From Hyphomicrobium_A sp943371625 (GTDB lineage: Bacteria > Pseudomonadota > Alphaproteobacteria > Rhizobiales > Hyphomicrobiaceae): a DNA stretch of 11,126 nucleotides. Below the pieces are notes generated by a model. That model ran no database searches. It saw only the letters and a list, made by a program, of their open reading frames with translations, and was not told the origin of the DNA. Positions 6,734 through 11,126 of this stretch are shown here, one piece after another. The DNA lies in the NCBI GenBank assembly GCA_943371625.1, contig CALRVN010000094.1, positions 1 through 11,126 of the forward strand. Reading direction: 5' to 3'. How positions within the stretch are numbered: position 1 is the stretch's first letter; every line of letters starts with the position of its first letter. The position numbers and the translations under genes are program-made.

Positions 6734-7240
6734 CTAGCCGACGGCGTCGCGATGGGTCTCGACGTCGAGCACCGGCTGCCAGTCGCCTGAGTCCTTAGCG
6801 CTGCGGACGCGACCGTCGAACTGGGCACCCTCGGCGATGATCAGGTTCTTCTGGATGATGTCGCCGCTGATGCGGGCGGTGTTGTGCAGGGCGACCGTCT
6901 CGGCACGAAGCTGGCCGCTGATGGCGCCATGGACGGTGAGGTTGCGTGCGTTCACCGATCCCGTCACCTTGCCGGTCTCGCCGACGGTGACGTCATCGCC
7001 GTGAATGTCGCCCGTGACTTCGCCGGCAATGACGAGTGCCGTCTTGCAGACGAGGGTGATCTTCTGACCGACGATCGCGAGATCAGAACCGATGACCGAC
7101 GCCTGCTTGGCGGGAGAGATCATCGACGATGAGGTGGTCGAGAAGTCGCGCGATGCGGGCGAGGTTGGAGGCGTGAGAGAGGGGCCCGACAGGGGCGCTC
7201 CCGGCAACTTCTGATCTGGATTAGAACCGCGGCCGAACAC
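6734..7240 (-). CDS. Bactofilin family cytoskeletal protein
   Basis: This 168-residue protein has the bactofilin (DUF583) layout: a flexible Pro/Ser-rich N-terminus (about 1-46), then a right-handed beta-helix core from ASVIGSDLAIVGQ (about 47) to GAQFDGRV (about 145), with short Gly- and Val-rich rungs such as ALVIAGEVTGDIHGDDVTVG and ISGDIIQKNLIIAEG, then a short acidic tail. Bactofilins polymerise without nucleotide into membrane-associated filaments that localise wall enzymes in stalk, prostheca and cell-shape control. The frame continues upstream to an ATG at 7288, but the GTG at 7240 is chosen because AGGAGGT lies 5 nt before it and MFGRG is a typical bactofilin beginning. No M23 peptidase or other usual bactofilin partner is adjacent in this window. 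The upstream neighbour on the same strand is a small secreted protein. Confidence 0.9.
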   Translation of the reverse strand: MFGRGSNPDQKLPGAPLSGPSLTPPTSPASRDFSTTSSSMISPAKQASVIGSDLAIVGQKITLVCKTALVIAGEVTGDIHGDDVTVGETGKVTGSVNARNLTVHGAISGQLRAETVALHNTARISGDIIQKNLIIAEGAQFDGRVRSAKDSGDWQPVLDVETHRDAVG

Positions 7241-7245
7241 AACGC

Positions 7246-7252
7246 ACCTCCT
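7246..7252 (-). promoter_or_regulatory. Strong ribosome binding site deciding the bactofilin start
   Basis: AGGAGGT on the minus strand, a near-perfect Shine-Dalgarno sequence, sits 5 nt before the GTG at 7240 and selects it over the ATG at 7288. Confidence 0.85.
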
Positions 7253-7263
7253 ACACCTGTCCC

Positions 7264-7295
7264 TGGGATCCCATCCCGACCGGAGCATGGTCGGG
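7264..7295. repeat. Two palindromes in the bactofilin leader
   Basis: TGGGATCCCA (7264-7273) is a perfect 10-bp palindrome. Next to it CCCGACC (7275-7281) and GGTCGGG (7289-7295) form a 7-bp inverted repeat with a 7-nt spacer. Both lie 24-55 nt upstream of the bactofilin GTG, in the likely 5' untranslated region or promoter, and could be an operator or an mRNA hairpin. A lone CATAAT (-10-like, minus strand, 7303-7308) lies just upstream, without a recognisable -35. Confidence 0.4.
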
Positions 7296-7464
7296 TGTGC
7301 GAATTATGTCGAGGCCGCTGGCGCTGGTGTTGTTTGCGCGCCGCATCAGCCCCGGCATCGGCGAATAACGTTAATGCCGGAGGCGGGTATAGGCCGATAG
7401 CCGCGGCAAGAGAAGCGGCGCGGACGCATCAAACCCGCAGCCGCTGCTCCGATGGCCCGATCGA

Positions 7465-7761
7465 TCAAGACTTGCAGACGTCGATCCAGGAAAGGCAAGT
7501 GTAGCCGCTGCCGTCCTTGTCCTTGGAGCACTTGTAGCGCTCGTTGCGGAAGGTGTCGGTCTGGATCGGCCAGTTGCCGGAGAGCTGGGCGACGATCTCC
7601 CAGGCCTGGAACCGGGCTAGGTCCTCGGTCCAGGCGTAGCCCTTGCCGCGCTTGGTCGCGCACTTGCCGGCTTCGGCGACAGAGGTAAAGCCGACGGCTG
7701 GCGCGAGCAGGATTCCGGCGGCGGCGACGCCCAGGACGAGAGCCGCGAATTTCGCTTTCAT
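7465..7761 (-). CDS. Small secreted four-cysteine protein
   Basis: This 98-residue protein has a clear signal peptide (MKAKFAALVLGVAAAGILLA, cleavage probably after VAEA near residue 31). The mature ~67 residues contain four cysteines (GKCATK, YKCSKD, YTCLSW, DVCKS), enough for two disulfides in the periplasm. They also contain the segment WTEDLARFQAWEIVAQLSGNWP. I recall similar short exported proteins with a 'DLARFQAWE' helix and a Cys-rich end in other Hyphomicrobiales, none characterised to my knowledge. The frame stays open upstream to 7977, but ATG 7761 is chosen because of the signal peptide, a GGAG 9 nt upstream and the promoter at 7796-7824. It precedes the bactofilin on the same strand by 224 nt, so separate transcription is likely. 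Confidence 0.85.
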   Translation of the reverse strand: MKAKFAALVLGVAAAGILLAPAVGFTSVAEAGKCATKRGKGYAWTEDLARFQAWEIVAQLSGNWPIQTDTFRNERYKCSKDKDGSGYTCLSWIDVCKS

Positions 7762-7785
7762 GATGGTACTCCTACGCAAAACACA

Positions 7786-7821
7786 CCCCTCGGGAATTAT
7801 TTGCGCGGGTTGCGCGAGGGG
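7786..7821. repeat. Inverted repeat bracketing a promoter -10 region
   Basis: CCCCTCG (7786-7792) and CGAGGGG (7815-7821) are exact reverse complements with a 22-nt spacer. The arms flank the -10 element of the promoter for the small secreted protein, and the distal arm overlaps its -35. That arrangement would suit an operator. Confidence 0.4.
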
Positions 7822-7824
7822 CAA
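7796..7824 (-). promoter_or_regulatory. Candidate sigma-70 promoter of the small secreted protein gene
   Basis: On the minus strand TTGCCC (7824-7819) and AATAAT (7801-7796) are separated by exactly 17 nt, matching 4/6 and 5/6 of the consensus. Transcription would start near 7789, leaving a leader of roughly 28 nt with GGAG before the ATG at 7761. Confidence 0.5.
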
Positions 7825-7963
7825 TGCCGCGGGCGCAACACTCATGCAGCATTCATCCGTCATGTGATCTTTTGCCGGCGATGGGTGCAGTTCAGCCGAG
7901 GGCAGGCCGGGCGGTAACCTGACGGCGCTCTCGTTCTGGACTCCTCCAGATACCCAACCTAGA

Positions 7964-7982
7964 GTCTCTCTAATCAAGAGAC
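7964..7982. repeat. Inverted repeat upstream of the metallophosphoesterase gene
   Basis: GTCTCT (7964-7969) and AGAGAC (7977-7982) form a 6-bp inverted repeat with a 7-nt spacer, 52 nt before the ATG at 8034. It is the only symmetric element I see near that gene in the ~270-nt divergent gap. I could not place a convincing promoter for the plus strand there. Confidence 0.3.
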
Positions 7983-8033
7983 GGGCCGGGGGCTTGTGCT
8001 CGTAAGAAAGTATGGCGTACGGGGGAATTCCGC

Positions 8034-9974
8034 ATGGCCGACGGCTCGGGGGAGATCGACTTAAAGGCGCTCCCTAAGATGGTGCGCTGGTACAGCCCCG
8101 CACATCTTGTCAGCACCGGCTGGCGCTCCGTCGTATCGGAGATTTTCGGGCAGTACGCAGATCAGCGGATCATGCAGGCGACCATCGATGGCTTCGCGCC
8201 GGAGGTGATGAAGACGGTCGTCGGGCGGTACAATTATTCCGACCTTCGCCAGCTCGGTGACGGCAATACCGTGTGGGTCGACTACATCGCCGATCTCGGC
8301 GACGGCTTTGACTCAACTTATGCGATGGCGTCGCTGGTTAGCCAGCCGCAGATCGACGTTGAAGGCGCGGGATCGCTGCCTGCAGCCAAGATGCTGATCA
8401 TGGGCGGCGACCAGGTCTATCCGTTCCCGACGCGGCAGGCCTATCGCGAGCGGTTTGCAATGCCGTACTCGACGGCGCTGCCGTCGGCTGCCGATGGAAA
8501 CTGGCGGCGGCTGCTGTTCGTGCTGCCGGGCAATCACGACTGGTACGACGGGCTCTCCTCGTTCGATCACATGTTCTGCAAGGCGCGCTTCGGGCACGCC
8601 GCGGAGAACCGCATCGGCGGCTGGCTCTGCCCGCAGCACCGCAGCTATTTTGCGATCCGGCTGCCGCACAACTGGTGGATCTGGGGCGCGGACATCCAGC
8701 TGGCGCAGTATCTCGACGCCGGGCAGATCCTCTATTTCGAGGGCGTCGCCGAGGCGATGAAGGCGCACCCGACGGAGGCGCCGAAGCTCATCCTGTGCAC
8801 GGCGGAGCCGAGCTGGAACTACGACAAGGACGAGAAGCTGCAGGGCGAGGACAATCTCTCGACCATCACCAAGATCGCCACGGATGCCGGCGCGCGCATC
8901 ACGGCCGTGGTGGCCGGCGACCTGCACCACTACAGCCGCTATGAATCGAAGAACACCGGCACGCAGTTCATCACGGCGGGCGGAGGCGGCGCCTACTTCT
9001 CGCCGACGCACTACCTCAAGGACCGGCGCAAGGTGTCCTGGGGCGGCAAGAAGCTCGACCTCGACCTCACGTGCCAGATCAAGAACGGCGAGAGCACGGA
9101 CAAGCCGTCGTGCTGGCCGTCGCGCAGCGAAAGCCGTCGCCTGAGCCTGTGGACGCTGATGTTCCCGTTCCACAACTACGGTTATGCGGTGGCGCTCGGT
9201 GTCATCTACTGGGTGATGATCTGGATGTTCTCGACGACGCCGTACAATGGCACGAGCGTCGGCGAAACGTTGATCCGCGACCCGAACTTCCATTGGTGGC
9301 CCGGAATACTGCTGCTGGCGCCGCTGGCGGCCGCGACGAACGTCATCCTGGGCATATGGTGCCTGGCGCTATGGGTCGTGCTCTATGGCTACGCCGATGG
9401 CGCGCGCGGCGGCAAGATCAAGCTGCTGCTCGGCACGCTGCATTGGGCGGCGCACATCGCGGCGATGATCGCGCTGTATTTCGCGGTGTCGTATTTCTCG
9501 CTTTACCTGGTCGATACGCTGTGGCCGCAAGCGAAAGACCTGCTGCAGAACCTGCAGCTGAAATCGTCGGCCGATGTGCGCGAGCTGTTCCGCACCATCG
9601 TGATCTTCCCGCTGACGATGATCTTCATCGGCGGTCTCGTAGCCGGGTTCGTGTGGGGCGCCTATCTCACGATCAGCTGTCTCTTCGGGATGCATTGTGA
9701 CCAGGCTTTCGCGTCGATGGGCATCCCCGACTACAAGAATTTCCTGCGCATGAAGGTCGAGCCGAACAAGCTGACCATCTACCCGATCGGGCTGCGGCGT
9801 ACGCCGCGGCGCTGGGCGTGGCGGAAGACGAAAGACACGGGGCTAGGCGCGGCCAGTGGACCGACGATCGTACCCGCGCGGCCGTTGCGGCCGAGCCTGA
9901 TCGACGGTCCCATCGAGATCCGTGTCGGAGATATCAAGCGGCCCGAAAAGAAGGTATCGGCCGGCGTGGCATGA
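8034..9974 (+). CDS. Membrane-anchored metallophosphoesterase (calcineurin-like)
   Basis: This 646-residue protein joins an N-terminal calcineurin-like phosphoesterase domain (about 75-335) to a C-terminal multi-pass membrane domain. Metal-site motifs are ADLGDGFD (86-93), MGGDQVYP (123-130), GNHD (166-169) and GDLHHYSRY (295-303). The usual His of the first motif and the His normally closing the fourth strand (here KLILCTAEPSW) are not where expected. Hydrophobic segments lie at about 382-405, 424-452 (perhaps two), 469-495 and 520-550, followed by a basic tail facing the cytoplasm. There is no signal peptide, so the catalytic domain is probably cytoplasmic. The ATG follows a GGGGGAA ribosome binding site. 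The gene probably forms an operon with the GMC oxidoreductase 61 nt downstream. Substrate is unknown; phospholipids, lipid intermediates or nucleotides are possible for the superfamily. Confidence 0.88.
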   Translation: MADGSGEIDLKALPKMVRWYSPAHLVSTGWRSVVSEIFGQYADQRIMQATIDGFAPEVMKTVVGRYNYSDLRQLGDGNTVWVDYIADLGDGFDSTYAMASLVSQPQIDVEGAGSLPAAKMLIMGGDQVYPFPTRQAYRERFAMPYSTALPSAADGNWRRLLFVLPGNHDWYDGLSSFDHMFCKARFGHAAENRIGGWLCPQHRSYFAIRLPHNWWIWGADIQLAQYLDAGQILYFEGVAEAMKAHPTEAPKLILCTAEPSWNYDKDEKLQGEDNLSTITKIATDAGARITAVVAGDLHHYSRYESKNTGTQFITAGGGGAYFSPTHYLKDRRKVSWGGKKLDLDLTCQIKNGESTDKPSCWPSRSESRRLSLWTLMFPFHNYGYAVALGVIYWVMIWMFSTTPYNGTSVGETLIRDPNFHWWPGILLLAPLAAATNVILGIWCLALWVVLYGYADGARGGKIKLLLGTLHWAAHIAAMIALYFAVSYFSLYLVDTLWPQAKDLLQNLQLKSSADVRELFRTIVIFPLTMIFIGGLVAGFVWGAYLTISCLFGMHCDQAFASMGIPDYKNFLRMKVEPNKLTIYPIGLRRTPRRWAWRKTKDTGLGAASGPTIVPARPLRPSLIDGPIEIRVGDIKRPEKKVSAGVA

Positions 9975-10030
9975 CAACGAGAAACGGCGCAGCTCCACAT
10001 TGCGGATGCTGCGAACACGAGGGGATGTAA
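9971..10030 (+). CDS. Possible 19-residue Cys/His-rich peptide
   Basis: An ATG overlaps the metallophosphoesterase TGA as ATGA and opens a 19-codon frame ending in TAA at 10028-10030, six nt before the GMC ATG. The peptide is MTTRNGAAPHCGCCEHEGM, with an HCGCCEHE core that could bind a metal ion. It fills the space between two genes that appear co-transcribed and could be translated by coupling. No family is recognised, and a chance ORF or a spacer that only couples translation is equally possible. Confidence 0.3.
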   Translation: MTTRNGAAPHCGCCEHEGM

Positions 10031-10035
10031 GGCGT

Positions 10036-11126
10036 ATGCAGGGGCGGCTGGCGATGCCCGCTACTGAGCTCAAGGCACACTACGACGTGGTCGTGGTGGG
10101 GTCGGGCTATGGCGCCGGCGTTGCGGCATCTCGGTTGGCGCGCTGCGGGCGCAAGGTCGCCGTGCTGGAGCGCGGCCGAGAGTTTCAGCCCGGCGATTTC
10201 CCCGAGAACGTCACTCAGGCCACGCGCGAGGCGCAGGTGAGCGGCGGGCATGGGCGGCTGGGATCGGCCTCGGCGCTGTTCGATATCCGCGCCGGCGATG
10301 ACATCAACGTGCTGATGGCGTGTGGGCTTGGCGGGACGTCGCTGATCAATGCCAACGTCTGTCTCGCCCCGGATTCTCGCGTGTTCAACGACGAGGCATG
10401 GCCGGTGCAGGTGCGCGGCGACCGGCTGCTGGCCGAGGGCTTCGTACGCGCGCGGCACATGCTGCGACCGGAAGTTTCGCGCAATTCGCAGTCCTACGAC
10501 AAGGTGCGGGCGTTGCGCGTTGCAGCTTCGGCATTCGATCGGCCGATCACGCCCATCCCTCTGCATGTCGCGTACGAGAGCGGTCCCAACGCGGCGGGTG
10601 TGCACCAGGAAGCGTGCAAGGAGTGCGGCGACTGCTGCGGCGGCTGCAACGTCGGGGCAAAGACGACGGTTGCGACGACCTACATCGCCGATGCGGCGGC
10701 GTTCGGTGCGGAGATCTTCACCGGCGTGCGCGTCCTGTCGCTGTCGAAGGACGAACGCCATGGCTGGCGGGTGTGGGCATCTCCGACGGAAGCGGACACG
10801 CCGCGCGGGCACCAGTATTTCGTCACTGCCGATATCGTCGTGCTGGGTGCAGGCACGCTGGGGTCGACCGAGATCCTGCTGCGCTCGCAGGCGCAGGGGC
10901 TGGCGGTTTCGCATTGGCTCGGTAGCCGGTTCACGTCGAACGGTGACGCCATCGCTCTGGCCTACAACAACGACATGGAAGTGAACGGCATCGGGGTCGG
11001 CAATCCGCCGAAGGCGCAGGTGCAGCCGGTGGGGCAGGCGGTCAACGGCCTCATCGACATGCGCAACACCAAGGATGTGCGCGACGGGATTGCGGTGTGC
11101 GAATGCGCGCTGCCGAGTGCGTTTGC
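10036..11126 (+). CDS. GMC-family FAD oxidoreductase, ChoD-like (3' truncated)
   Basis: The frame is open from ATG 10036 to the window end: 363 residues of a protein that continues beyond it. The FAD-binding Rossmann motif is VVVVGSGYGAGVAASRLA (18-35), with the ribose-binding Glu45 in VLERG. The second nucleotide contact appears as CGLGGTSLINANV near residue 97, and GAGTLGSTEILLRS near 275 is the third GMC signature. CKECGDCCGGCNVGAKTT (194-211) is a five-cysteine cluster like that in ChoD-type cholesterol oxidase/GMC proteins. The catalytic C-terminus with its His/Asn pair lies outside the window. GMC enzymes oxidise alcohols with FAD; for this subfamily sterols, hopanoid-like or other lipid alcohols are guesses. 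An alternative start is ATG 10054 (MPATELK) with AGGGG upstream. The gene is 61 nt after the metallophosphoesterase and probably in its operon. Confidence 0.9.
   Translation, partial: MQGRLAMPATELKAHYDVVVVGSGYGAGVAASRLARCGRKVAVLERGREFQPGDFPENVTQATREAQVSGGHGRLGSASALFDIRAGDDINVLMACGLGGTSLINANVCLAPDSRVFNDEAWPVQVRGDRLLAEGFVRARHMLRPEVSRNSQSYDKVRALRVAASAFDRPITPIPLHVAYESGPNAAGVHQEACKECGDCCGGCNVGAKTTVATTYIADAAAFGAEIFTGVRVLSLSKDERHGWRVWASPTEADTPRGHQYFVTADIVVLGAGTLGSTEILLRSQAQGLAVSHWLGSRFTSNGDAIALAYNNDMEVNGIGVGNPPKAQVQPVGQAVNGLIDMRNTKDVRDGIAVCECALPSAF

Noticed and set aside
7352..7380. CCGGCAT/ATGCCGG inverted repeat as terminator of the secreted-protein gene
   Set aside because: The 15-nt loop, 7-bp stem and lack of a T run make it a poor terminator, and it lies more than 80 nt past the stop.
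7465..7977. 170-residue version of the small secreted protein
   Set aside because: The upstream 72 codons precede a perfect signal peptide and contain the promoter elements, so ATG 7761 is the better start.
8313..9293. 326-codon antisense ORF over the metallophosphoesterase
   Set aside because: The plus-strand frame carries conserved catalytic motifs; the antisense product is Arg/His-rich without family features.
9934..10914. 326-codon antisense ORF over the GMC gene and its upstream gap
   Set aside because: The plus frame shows FAD and GMC signatures through the same region; the antisense product has Arg-rich shadow composition.
10320..10984. Two plus-strand ORFs of about 200 codons inside the GMC gene
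   Set aside because: They are out of frame with the GMC gene, which stays open from 10036 to the window end and carries all family motifs.
1..11126. CRISPR array, tRNA, insertion sequence or phage genes
   Set aside because: No regularly spaced repeats, cloverleaf, transposase or phage protein could be recognised on either strand.

Overview
The window is GC-rich chromosomal DNA from an alphaproteobacterium, most likely a member of the Hyphomicrobiales (Rhizobiales). The best indicators are a ChpT histidine phosphotransferase of the CckA-ChpT-CtrA cell-cycle phosphorelay, a DUF1134/EipA envelope protein, and a membrane-anchored coiled-coil protein of a type I recall from Bradyrhizobium and Rhodopseudomonas relatives. 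The genus cannot be fixed from this sequence. No tRNA, rRNA, insertion sequence, phage gene or CRISPR array was seen. Ten protein genes are well supported, two of them cut by the window edges, and one further micro-ORF is possible.

Layout. (1) 2-763, plus: the 3' end of an unrecognised gene with a cysteine-containing N-terminal part and a long Ala/Pro-rich tail. It converges on the next block through a perfect bidirectional hairpin terminator at 789-817. (2) 801-2953, minus: chpT, then fetA and fetB. fetA and fetB overlap by ATGA and encode an iron-export type ABC transporter; chpT lies 78 nt upstream on the same strand. (3) 3206-6666, plus: cysQ (3'-phosphoadenosine 5'-phosphate phosphatase), a DUF1134/EipA-like periplasmic protein, and a one-TM coiled-coil protein. 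(4) 6734-7761, minus: a bactofilin, and upstream of it a small secreted four-cysteine protein with a recognisable promoter. The coiled-coil gene and the bactofilin converge on a 10-bp hairpin. (5) 8034-11126, plus: a 646-residue metallophosphoesterase with a C-terminal multi-pass membrane domain, then a ChoD-like GMC oxidoreductase with a cysteine cluster, cut by the window end. Between them is a 19-codon cysteine/histidine-rich ORF that overlaps the phosphoesterase stop codon by ATGA.

How the genes fit together. The middle of the window reads as a cell-cycle and envelope neighbourhood: ChpT routes phosphate to CtrA, and DUF1134/EipA, which I recall is a direct CtrA target in Brucella, supports envelope integrity. 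The coiled-coil membrane protein and the bactofilin are plausible morphology factors. CysQ and FetAB are housekeeping genes for sulfur metabolism and iron/oxidative homeostasis. The least explained part is the right end, where a membrane metallophosphoesterase with an atypical metal site is paired with a cysteine-cluster GMC oxidoreductase. This may be a membrane lipid or sterol/hopanoid-type modification pathway, but the sequence does not identify the substrate.
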